64,000 nt of DNA from the NCBI RefSeq assembly GCF_003386285.1, contig NZ_QPNC01000008.1, forward strand, positions 310,001 to 374,000, in the 5' to 3' direction. Below, one piece after another: positions 20,491-27,544 of this stretch; positions within the stretch are counted from its first letter, which is position 1, and every line of letters starts with the position of its first letter. Source of the DNA: Nocardiopsis sp. FIRDI 009 (GTDB lineage Bacteria; Actinomycetota; Actinomycetes; Streptosporangiales; Streptosporangiaceae). Below the pieces are notes generated by a model. That model was not told the origin of the DNA. It ran no database searches and worked only from the letters and a program-made list of their open reading frames with translations. Made by a program: the position numbers and the translations under genes.

Positions 20491-20721
20491 ATGGACTGGG
20501 TGCTGTCCCGCCTGATCGTCTTGGACGTGCCCCGGGGCATCGCCCGGTCAGCCCAGAGTCCGCTGACAGACGCGGGAATCACGGGCGGCCGCACCCACGC
20601 CCTGGACGCCGTGGTGGTGGCGACCGCGCTGTCCGTAACCGGACCGGCCGCCGTGGTGACCTCCGGCCCCGACGGCATCACGAAGCTGGCGAACGGTCGA
20701 GTGGGAGTCGTCCGCGTCTGA
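20491..20721 (+). pseudogene. Remnant of a PIN-domain (VapC-type) toxin, C-terminal part
   Basis: The frame from 20491 ends with ALDAVVVATALSVTGPAAVV followed by TSGPDGITKLANGRVGVVRV. This closely follows the C-terminal half of actinobacterial PIN toxins (Asp at the start of the last helix, then the TSDPDDI-like turn). The N-terminal half with the first catalytic acidic residues is missing, and upstream sequence in this frame is not PIN-like. No antitoxin gene is adjacent. It is best read as a decayed toxin-antitoxin locus. The stretch 20299-20490 holds nothing else recognisable. Confidence 0.55.
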
Positions 20722-20733
20722 ACGAGAACGCCA

Positions 20734-20775
20734 AAAGCCCCTGATCTACGGGGGTTCCCGCTGGTCAGAGGCTTT
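20734..20775. terminator. Terminator downstream of ssrA
   Basis: AAAGCCCCTGA (20734-20744) pairs with TCAGAGGCTTT (20765-20775), with an inner CGGG/CCCG stem in the loop. On the minus strand the stem ends in TTTT. Position fits termination of tmRNA transcription and possibly of the PIN remnant on the other strand. Confidence 0.6.
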
Positions 20776-20869
20776 CCTTGAGAGGGCCTGGGGGTCGCCC
20801 CCCAGAAGAGACGACGAGACGGCCCCACGAGCAAGCGCAGCTTGCGAGCAGGGCCGTCCCGTCGACGAG

Positions 20870-21238
20870 TGGAGGTGGCGGGAATCGAACCCGCGTCCTT
20901 CAGTACCGAGCCAGGGCTTCTCCGGGTGCAGTCTGTGCTGCCGTTCTACTCGGCCCCAGCGCTTACACAGACACATCGCTGACGGGCCCAGCCACGAAGG
21001 TGTCCCGTCCGGGCCCCGTGGCCTGATCCGGACGGTGAGTCATCTAGCTGATGCCGGTACCTGGGCCGATGACGAGCTCAGACCGACAGAGTCGCTATCG
21101 CTTAGGCAGCGAGAGCGAACTCGGAGTGCTTCTTATTGGCACTTGAATTTAAGCGAATGCAGGATTTACGAGGTCACAAACGCAACCCTCGACCCGCTTC
21201 CCCTGGAACGACTACCGAAGTCGAAACCGATCACCCCC
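20870..21238 (-). ncRNA. ssrA: tmRNA (SsrA)
   Basis: Transfer-messenger RNA that rescues stalled ribosomes with SmpB. The tRNA-like ends are clear: the 5' end GGGGGTGA (21238-21231) pairs with CACCTCC near the 3' end (20877-20871). The T-arm GCGGGTTCGATTCCCGC is intact, and CCA is not encoded. The tag frame (21140-21102) reads ANKKHSEFALAA then TAA, ending in the ALAA degron. The 5' domain carries TTTCGACTTCGGTAGTCG. The gene lies behind a SigR-type promoter, and smpB is about 2.4 kb upstream on the same strand. Confidence 0.95.
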
Positions 21239-21318
21239 TGTGGAATTGTCAAAGCCCCCGTACCCGGGTGGCTGACACGCGAGCGACGCGCGCTCGACGT
21301 GCATCACTCTACCTGTAC

Positions 21319-21344
21319 AACGGTGCGGGTACCAAGCGGATTCC
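21319..21344 (-). promoter_or_regulatory. SigR-type promoter of ssrA
   Basis: On the minus strand GGAAT (21344-21340) is followed by exactly 18 bases and GTT (21321-21319). This is a perfect SigR consensus located about 75 bases before the mature tmRNA 5' end. ssrA belongs to the SigR regulon in Streptomyces. The surrounding 21239-21527 stretch has no coding signal. Confidence 0.75.
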
Positions 21345-21527
21345 CGAGGCCGCCCGGACAGGGAGAAACCCCCGCGGGTGCGGACGCCAGACGGGTCGAC
21401 GCTGCCCGCGGGGGCGGTCGGCAGGGTCGGGCCGACCTTGGGAACCGACAGAGCCTCCCCCGAGATGAGGTCCTGTCTCCTACTGGGCCGCTACCCCCTG
21501 TCGCGGCCCCAGTCATAGGGGAAGACG

Positions 21528-21565
21528 CGAACGACCCTCCGGGGGGTTGCCCGGAGGGTCGTTCG
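21528..21565 (-). terminator. Terminator after the PBP-like lipoprotein gene
   Basis: CGAACGACCCTCCGG (21528-21542) and CCGGAGGGTCGTTCG (21551-21565) form a perfect 15-bp stem with an 8-base loop. It lies 25 bases past the stop codon and separates this operon from ssrA. Confidence 0.8.
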
Positions 21566-21589
21566 GATGTCCGGCTCGGTCCGGTCCGC

Positions 21590-23638
21590 TCAGAGACCCG
21601 ACTGGCCCGTGGTGCTCCCGGCCGTTCCCGGGGCGTTCCCGGTGGTACCGGGCGCGCCCGGCGTACCGGTGGTACCGGCCGTGCCGGTGACGCCGGTCCC
21701 GTCGCCCGTGGCGGCGGCAGCGTCCGTGCCCTGCGTGGGGAGCGTCGGTGCCACCGGCTCGGGCGCGCCGTTGGCCAGGTAGTTGAGGAAGGACTCCGCC
21801 GCGTTCAGCGCGTAGTGTCCGGTCAGGGTCAGCTGCGGGTTCACCTCGGCCAGCACCGCGAAGGCCACGTCCCCCCGGTAGCCGACGAACCAGTGCAGCG
21901 CCGTCCCGTCCTGTTCGGTCCGGGTGGCCTGCCCGTAAACCTCCTCGCCGTACAGGTTCAGGCTCGGCATCCGGGTGGCGACCGCCTGGCGCATCCCCTC
22001 CCGGACCACCTCCAGGTCGGCCTCGTCCAGGTCCGTGGGCGCCACCGCCGGGGGCTCCTCCTCCTGGACCAGGGTCGGCGCGTGCCACGTCCCGTCGGCG
22101 ACGGCCGCGGCGACGAGCGCCATCGACAGCGGGCTCACCTGAACCCCCTGCTCGCCGTTCATCGCCCGCGCGAACTCGGCGTCGCCGCGGCCGATGCTGA
22201 GTTCACCGGTGTTGACCGGCAGGGGGAGCTGCCACTCGGTACCCAGGCCCAGCCGCTCGGAGGTGTCCAGGAGGGCGTCCGGGCCGACCCGGCCGGCCAG
22301 GTCCGCGAACCCCACGGTGCAGTGCGCCGCCAGGTTGGCGGTCAGGGTCGGGTTCGCCAGCACGGCGCCCCCGCCCGGGTTGGTGAAGGTCTCCCCGCCG
22401 ACCTCGGTCTGGTACCCGCACGGCATCTCCGCGTCCGGGGCGATCGCGCCCGACTCCAGCGCCGCCAGCGACGAGACGATGGTGAACACGCCACCGGGGG
22501 TGTAGGAACCGGTGAGGGCCCCGTCGTCGGTGGTGCCGCCGGTCGCGCTCGCCGCGGCCAGCACCTCACCGCTGGCGACGTCGACGGCGACCAGGTACCC
22601 GTTCCCCGGCATGGCGGACGTCGCGGCCTCGGCGGAGCGCTGCACGTCCGCGTCCAGCGTGGTTCCGATGCCGCCGCTGCGGTCCCCCTCCCAGGACTCC
22701 AGGACGTCGGTGATCTCGCCGTCGGCGTCCAGGGAGACCACCTGCGTGGTGGCCGAGCCCGCCAGCTCGTTCTGGAAGATGTTCTGCAGGCCGCTCAGCC
22801 CGACGGTGTCGCCCGCCTGGTAGGGGCCCGGGACACGGGACGAGACCCGGTGCTCCGAGGTCCCGGCGACCTCGCCCAGCACGGCCGGGGCCACGGAGGG
22901 CGTCAGATTGATCTCGACCGCCTCGGCGCCCGCGCCGGGGATGGCCGTGACCTGGTCGAGCAGCGCCTGGTCCACGTTGGCGTCGCGCATCAGCACGAGC
23001 GGCTGGAACTGCTCGGGCGGCGCGGAGCGCACCCGGTCGAGCAGCGGCCCCGGGTTCTCGCCGAGGAGTTCGGCGAGCGCGGTGACGCCCGCCTCAGCGT
23101 CGTCCATCCGCCCCGGGTACACCCCGAAGGCGGTCACGCTCTCGCCGCTGACCAGGGGTCGGCCCTGGCGGTCCAGGATCTGGCCGCGTTCCTGGATCTC
23201 GTAGCTGACCGCGAGCCGCTCGCCCTCCTCCAGCTCGGGGTGGACCACGCTGGGCGACCAGCTGATCCGCCACCCGTCCGGACCCCACTCCAGCGGCATC
23301 CGGCCGGTGTAGTTCCAGGTCGGGTCGCCGATACCGAGGTCGGCGGTCACGTCGAACTCGGCGGTCGCCGAGTCGCCGTCGCGGTCGATCGGTCCCAGTC
23401 CGAACCGCAGGTTCGCCAGGTCCAGCTGGTCGTGGACGTCGGCCAGGGCGCTGGCCACCTCACCGGTGTCACCGGTGGTGAACGCGGCGGCCTGCTCGTG
23501 GTCCCCGTTCTGCCAGGCCAGCAGGAAGGAGCGGACGGCCACCTCGGGGCTGGGGTTGGGCGTGCACGCGGCCAGGGTGACGGCCATGACCACGCCGCTT
23601 CCGGCGGCCGCGAAGCGGCCGAGGAGACGGGGGGACAC
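21590..23638 (-). CDS. PBP2A-like lipoprotein lacking all catalytic motifs
   Basis: 682 aa with a lipoprotein signal (MAVTLAACTP, Cys acylated), an NTF2-like MecA_N-type domain (about 30-130), a PBP dimerisation-type region (150-300) and a transpeptidase-fold domain (from 330). The catalytic residues are lost. The SxxK site reads PGGVFT (Ser to Gly 383, Lys to Thr 386). The SxN site reads HCT (439-441). The KTG site reads QAT (570-572). Flanking fold motifs such as GVQVSPLSMA and LHWFVGY remain. The tail is a Gly/Thr-rich linker. GTG at 23638 is chosen for AAAGGA seven bases upstream. It is probably an envelope scaffold or beta-lactam-insensitive sensor (inference). It follows smpB by 23 bases. 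Confidence 0.88.
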   Translation of the reverse strand: MSPRLLGRFAAAGSGVVMAVTLAACTPNPSPEVAVRSFLLAWQNGDHEQAAAFTTGDTGEVASALADVHDQLDLANLRFGLGPIDRDGDSATAEFDVTADLGIGDPTWNYTGRMPLEWGPDGWRISWSPSVVHPELEEGERLAVSYEIQERGQILDRQGRPLVSGESVTAFGVYPGRMDDAEAGVTALAELLGENPGPLLDRVRSAPPEQFQPLVLMRDANVDQALLDQVTAIPGAGAEAVEINLTPSVAPAVLGEVAGTSEHRVSSRVPGPYQAGDTVGLSGLQNIFQNELAGSATTQVVSLDADGEITDVLESWEGDRSGGIGTTLDADVQRSAEAATSAMPGNGYLVAVDVASGEVLAAASATGGTTDDGALTGSYTPGGVFTIVSSLAALESGAIAPDAEMPCGYQTEVGGETFTNPGGGAVLANPTLTANLAAHCTVGFADLAGRVGPDALLDTSERLGLGTEWQLPLPVNTGELSIGRGDAEFARAMNGEQGVQVSPLSMALVAAAVADGTWHAPTLVQEEEPPAVAPTDLDEADLEVVREGMRQAVATRMPSLNLYGEEVYGQATRTEQDGTALHWFVGYRGDVAFAVLAEVNPQLTLTGHYALNAAESFLNYLANGAPEPVAPTLPTQGTDAAAATGDGTGVTGTAGTTGTPGAPGTTGNAPGTAGSTTGQSGL

Positions 23639-23661
23639 CGTGTGTGTTCCTTTCGGGCGCC

Positions 23662-24126
23662 TCATCGACGGCGGCGAAGCGCGCGTTCCATGTCCCGCTT
23701 GGCTTCGCGCTCGGCGATGGCGTGGCGCTTGTCGTACTGACGCTTACCGCGCGCCAGGGCGATCTCGACCTTGGCCCGCCCGTCGCTGAAGTACAGGGAC
23801 AGCGGGACCAGGGTGTATCCGGGCTCCCGGGTCTTTCCGATGAGCCGGGAGATCTGCGCGCGGTGCAGGAGTAGCTTACGGGATCTGCGGGCTGCGTGGT
23901 TGGTCCAGGTCCCCTGGGAGTACTCGGGGATGTGGACGTTCTCCAACCACACCTCTCCGTCGTGGATGTGCGCGAAGCCGTCGACGAGCGACGCCCGCCC
24001 CTCCCGGAGCGACTTGACCTCGGTCCCGGTCAGGACCAGGCCCGCCTCGTAGGTCTCGTCGATGTGGTAGTCGTGCCGGGCACGCCGATTCTGCGCGATG
24101 GGCTTGCGACCGGTCTCCCGTGCCAC
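23662..24126 (-). CDS. smpB: SsrA-binding protein SmpB
   Basis: 154-aa RNA-binding partner of tmRNA in trans-translation; it places the tRNA-like domain in the ribosomal A site. The OB-fold landmarks [34 protein letters not shown], and [12 protein letters not shown] are present, with the basic C-terminal tail [23 protein letters not shown] at 24126 has GAAGGGA upstream. It sits between ftsX and the PBP-like gene, and ssrA lies 2.4 kb downstream on the same strand. Confidence 0.97.
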   Translation of the reverse strand: MARETGRKPIAQNRRARHDYHIDETYEAGLVLTGTEVKSLREGRASLVDGFAHIHDGEVWLENVHIPEYSQGTWTNHAARRSRKLLLHRAQISRLIGKTREPGYTLVPLSLYFSDGRAKVEIALARGKRQYDKRHAIAEREAKRDMERALRRRR

Positions 24127-24147
24127 AGTGGTTTCCCTTCATACGGT

Positions 24148-24168
24148 CAGGGGGCACGCGGCCCCCTG
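24148..24168 (-). terminator. Hairpin between ftsX and smpB
   Basis: CAGGGGGC and GCCCCCTG form an 8-bp stem around a 5-base loop in the 74-bp gap between ftsX and smpB. It may attenuate read-through from ftsEX. Confidence 0.45.
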
Positions 24169-24200
24169 CACCCCGCGCGCCCCCTCCGACGACCGTCGGA

Positions 24201-25112
24201 TCAGATCTTCAGGTAGCGGCGCAGGGTGAGGAACGAGGTGATGGTGCACAGCAGCACACCGAGGATGATCGACACGCCGATGATGGCGAGCAGCGCGCTC
24301 GTGTCCACCGCCACGTCGAACTGGAACCACTCCTCGATCCGGCTGAGCAGCGTGAACCGGGTGGCCACGATGAACCCGGAGGCGATCACACCGCCGATGA
24401 AACCGGCGATCGCGCCCTCCAGGAGGAACGGGAGCTGGATGTAGAAGTTCGACGCGCCGACCAGGCGCATGATGCCGGTCTCCCGGCGGCGGCTGTAGGC
24501 CGACAGGCGGATGGTGTTGCCGATCAGCAGCGCCGCCGCGGCCAGCTGCACGCCCGCGACCACCAGGGCCGCCCACTTGAGGCCGTCGAGCAGCCCGAAG
24601 AAGTCCTCCAGCACGCTCTGGTCGTTGGAGACGCTGTCGACGCCCGGGGTCCCGGAGACCGCGTCACGCACCGTGTTGTAGTGCGACGGGTCGGTGAGCT
24701 GCACCCGGAAGTTGTCCGGGATGTCGCCCTCCTGCGCCGCGTTGGCGAGCGCCTCGTTCGTGGAGCCGATCCGGTCCTGGAAGTCCTGGTAGGCCTCGGC
24801 GGCGGACATGTACTCGACGTTCTCGACCTGCGGCATGTCGTTGAGCTTGGCCTCGACGGCGTCGCGCTCGTCCTGGGTTGCCGCGCCGTTCTCCTGGCAT
24901 GCCTCGGCCGGGGAGATGTCGTTGCACATGTAGACGGTCAGCGTGATCCGGCTGTCCCAGAAGTTGCGCATCTCCGACACCTGCTGGTTGACCAGCAGAC
25001 CGCCACCGAACAGGGCGAGGGAGATGGCCACCGTGGTGATGACGGCGACCGTCATCGTCAGGTTTCGGCGCAGGCCGATCCAGGTCTCGGAGAGAACGAA
25101 TTGTGCTCGCAT
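24201..25112 (-). CDS. ftsX: Cell division protein FtsX (permease-like)
   Basis: 303-aa membrane partner of FtsE. FtsEX couples ATP hydrolysis to activation of peptidoglycan hydrolases at the septum. Topology is typical: one N-terminal helix (about 20-42), an extracytoplasmic domain (43-170) with CNDISPAEACQEN, then three helices in an FtsX-type domain with the coupling segment YSRRRETGIMRLVGASNFYI. The two cysteines in the external loop are common in actinobacterial FtsX. ATG at 25112 follows ftsE by about 90 bp. Confidence 0.95.
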   Translation of the reverse strand: MRAQFVLSETWIGLRRNLTMTVAVITTVAISLALFGGGLLVNQQVSEMRNFWDSRITLTVYMCNDISPAEACQENGAATQDERDAVEAKLNDMPQVENVEYMSAAEAYQDFQDRIGSTNEALANAAQEGDIPDNFRVQLTDPSHYNTVRDAVSGTPGVDSVSNDQSVLEDFFGLLDGLKWAALVVAGVQLAAAALLIGNTIRLSAYSRRRETGIMRLVGASNFYIQLPFLLEGAIAGFIGGVIASGFIVATRFTLLSRIEEWFQFDVAVDTSALLAIIGVSIILGVLLCTITSFLTLRRYLKI

Positions 25113-25202
25113 GATCTGTTACAGGTCCATCCTTGGAAGCTTCGCCGCGCCGGTGTCCTCGCAGCGGTGATCGGCGACCCGGCGCCGCGGGCGCGCCAGA
25201 GG

Positions 25203-25892
25203 TCAGTACGCCTGGCCGTAGACGCCGCGTGTCTGGTCGCGCACCACGAGGCCCTCTTCCAGCTCGATCACGCGCTTGCGCATCGAGTCGACGATGGCGG
25301 CGTCGTGCGTCGCCATGACGACGGTGGTGCCCGTGCGGTTGATTCGGTCGAGCACCTTCATGATGCCGATCGAGGTCGCGGGGTCGATGTTTCCGGTGGG
25401 CTCGTCGGCCAGCAGGATCTGGGGGCGGTTGACGAACGCGCGCGCGATCGCGACGCGCTGCTGCTCACCACCGGAGAGTTCACCGGGCATGCGGCCGGCC
25501 TTGCCCTCCAGGCCGACGAGCTCGACGACCTCGGGCACGACCTTGCGGATGAACCGCCGGGGCTTACCGATGACCTCCAGTGCGAAGGCGACGTTCTCGA
25601 AGACGTTCTTGTTCGGCAGCAGGCGGAAGTCCTGGAAGACGCAGCCGATGCGTCGGCGCAGGTGCGGCACCTTCCAGTTGGACAGGCGCGCGAGGTCCTT
25701 GCCGGCGACGTGGACGCGCCCCTTGTCGGGCTTCTCCTCCTTCAGCACCAGCCGGAGGAAGGTCGACTTACCCGAGCCCGAGGGGCCGACGAGGAAGACG
25801 AACTCGCCCTTGTCTACGTCAATGGAAACGCCGTCGAGCGCGGGGCGCTTCTGGGTCGGGTAGACCTTGGTGACGTTGTCGAAGTGGATCAC
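25203..25892 (-). CDS. ftsE: Cell division ATP-binding protein FtsE
   Basis: 229-aa ABC ATPase with Walker [10 protein letters not shown], the signature [12 protein letters not shown], Walker [13 protein letters not shown] and the switch His in [14 protein letters not shown] at 25892 gives [12 protein letters not shown], the conserved family start. No Shine-Dalgarno sequence is visible before it. Translation may be weak, leaderless from a nearby start, or dependent on another feature. FtsX follows in the same operon. Confidence 0.95.
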   Translation of the reverse strand: MIHFDNVTKVYPTQKRPALDGVSIDVDKGEFVFLVGPSGSGKSTFLRLVLKEEKPDKGRVHVAGKDLARLSNWKVPHLRRRIGCVFQDFRLLPNKNVFENVAFALEVIGKPRRFIRKVVPEVVELVGLEGKAGRMPGELSGGEQQRVAIARAFVNRPQILLADEPTGNIDPATSIGIMKVLDRINRTGTTVVMATHDAAIVDSMRKRVIELEEGLVVRDQTRGVYGQAY

Positions 25893-26232
25893 AGGCGCAT
25901 CACAAGGGTCTCGAAGGTATGGGCACCCGCGTCGAAGCACGGCTTGCCGCGGGATCGTACCGGCCGCATGGCCAATCGACAGTGTATGGGGGCACGCCAC
26001 CCGGATTGTCCCGATCGTGGCACACCATCCAGATCATGGCACCGTCGAGCGATGGCCACGAGCATATCGGAGGCGTCAACCGATGATAACGTTCATATAT
26101 AGCCGTTTCGGTAAAAGTGCGGAGTCGCCCTCATCACCATTGGGACACGAATCACTCTGACCCCACGGTCACCCGCACCCTGCCGGCGCCACGGTGGTAC
26201 CCGCGCTCCGAACGGCCGAACCCCGCCCCATG
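25893..26232. other. Intergenic region with AT-rich patch upstream of ftsE
   Basis: No gene is recognised here. Positions 26083-26118 form an unusually AT-rich island for this genome (ATAACGTTCATATATAG, GGTAAAAG), the likeliest place for the ftsEX promoter. On the minus strand TTGACG (26079-26074) is a plausible -35, but no good -10 follows at normal spacing. Confidence 0.4.
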
Positions 26233-26250
26233 CCCCGCCCGGAGGCGGGG
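26233..26250 (-). terminator. Terminator after prfB
   Basis: CCCCGCC (26233-26239) pairs with GGCGGGG (26244-26250) around a 4-base loop, 15 bases beyond the prfB stop. Confidence 0.55.
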
Positions 26251-26264
26251 GTACCCGGAGGGGG

Positions 26265-27386
26265 TCAGCCCTGACCGTCGTTCCGTTCCCGGCTGCGCAT
26301 CCAGCGGATCTCCGCGTCGATGAAGTCGTCGATGTCGCCGTCCAGGACGCCCGAGGTGTTGCCGGTCTCCGCGCCGGTCCGCACGTCCTTCACGCTCTGG
26401 TAGGGGTGCAGGACGTAATTGCGCATCTGGGTGCCCCAGCTGCTCGTCGACTCACCGCGGATCTCGTCCAGGGCGGCCTGCTCCTCCTCCCGCTTGCGGG
26501 CCAGCAGCTTGGCCTGGAGCATCGACATCGCGGTCGCCTTGTTCTGCAGCTGCGAACGCTCGTTCTGGCAGGACACGACGATGCCGGTCGGCATGTGGGT
26601 GATCCGCACCGCGGAGTCGGTGGTGTTGACCCCCTGGCCGCCGGGACCGCTGGAGCGGTACACATCCACGCGCAGGTCGGACTCGTCGATCTCGATGTGG
26701 TCGCTCTGCTCCACGACCGGGACGACGTCCACACCGGCGAACGAGGTCTGCCGCCGGTTCTGGTTGTCGAACGGCGAGATCCGCACGAGGCGGTGCGTGC
26801 CGTGCTCCCCCCGCAGGGTGCCGTAGGCGAACGGCGCCCGGACCGCGAAGGACGTGGACTTGATGCCCGCCTCCTCCGCGTAGGAGGTCTCGTAGATCTC
26901 CGTGGGGTAGCCGTGCCGCTCGGCCCACCGCAGGTACATGCGCTGGAGCATCTGCGCCCAGTCGGCGGCGTCCACGCCTCCGGCCTGGGAGTTGATCGTG
27001 ACGATCGCCTCGCGCTCGTCGTGCGGGCCGTTGAGGAGGGTGCGCACCTCCAGCTCGCCGATCTCCTTGCGCAGCTGTTCCAGCTCGGCGTCGGCCTCGG
27101 CCCGGGTGTCGTCGTCCTCCTCGGCCGCGGCGAGTTCGTAGAGCACGCCGAGGTCGTCGAGGCGCTGCTCGACCGCACCGAGCTTGTTGACCGTGGACTC
27201 CAGACTGGAGAGCCGCCGCGTCACCTTCTGCGCGTTCTCCTGGTCGGCCCACAGCTCGGGGTCGGCGGACTGTTCACGCAGTTCGGCGATCTCGGTCCGC
27301 ATCGCGTCGACGTCCACCACGGCGGTGACGCTCGCGAGGGTCGCCGCGAGCTCCTTGATTTTCTCTGCTGGGTCCAGTTCTGCCAC
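26265..27386 (-). CDS. prfB: Peptide chain release factor 2
   Basis: 373-aa release factor recognising UGA and UAA. The anticodon-like SPF motif is in [12 protein letters not shown], and the catalytic GGQ is in [17 protein letters not shown] at 27386 follows GGGGGC. The frame is continuous, so the programmed +1 frameshift used by many bacteria to autoregulate prfB is absent, as usual in actinobacteria. It is flanked by its own hairpin and the gdh terminator, so it appears monocistronic or read with ftsE. Confidence 0.97.
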   Translation of the reverse strand: MAELDPAEKIKELAATLASVTAVVDVDAMRTEIAELREQSADPELWADQENAQKVTRRLSSLESTVNKLGAVEQRLDDLGVLYELAAAEEDDDTRAEADAELEQLRKEIGELEVRTLLNGPHDEREAIVTINSQAGGVDAADWAQMLQRMYLRWAERHGYPTEIYETSYAEEAGIKSTSFAVRAPFAYGTLRGEHGTHRLVRISPFDNQNRRQTSFAGVDVVPVVEQSDHIEIDESDLRVDVYRSSGPGGQGVNTTDSAVRITHMPTGIVVSCQNERSQLQNKATAMSMLQAKLLARKREEEQAALDEIRGESTSSWGTQMRNYVLHPYQSVKDVRTGAETGNTSGVLDGDIDDFIDAEIRWMRSRERNDGQG

Positions 27387-27470
27387 GCCCCCAGTCTAGG
27401 GCGTACACGGCGGACACATACCCCGCTGCCCGACGGGCGCCCTCCGCCGCCCACATGCGGGGCGCAGGCG

Positions 27471-27506
27471 GCGGGCCCCGCGTTCGTCACCGAACGCGGG
27501 GCCCGC
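27471..27506 (-). terminator. Terminator after the glutamate dehydrogenase gene
   Basis: A perfect 16-bp stem (27471-27486 with 27491-27506) and TCAC loop lies about 40 bases after the gdh stop and 85 bases before prfB. Confidence 0.75.
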
Positions 27507-27544
27507 ACGAGGCTCAGCAGGCCCTCACCCGGGCCGCGCGGACC

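Noticed and set aside
20870..20900. Possible separate tRNA gene at the T-arm-like sequence
   Set aside because: The T-arm belongs to the tRNA-like 3' domain of tmRNA; no anticodon or D-arm is present nearby.
26265..27386. Programmed frameshift in prfB
   Set aside because: The reading frame is continuous, with no early in-frame TGA and slippery CTTTGA context.
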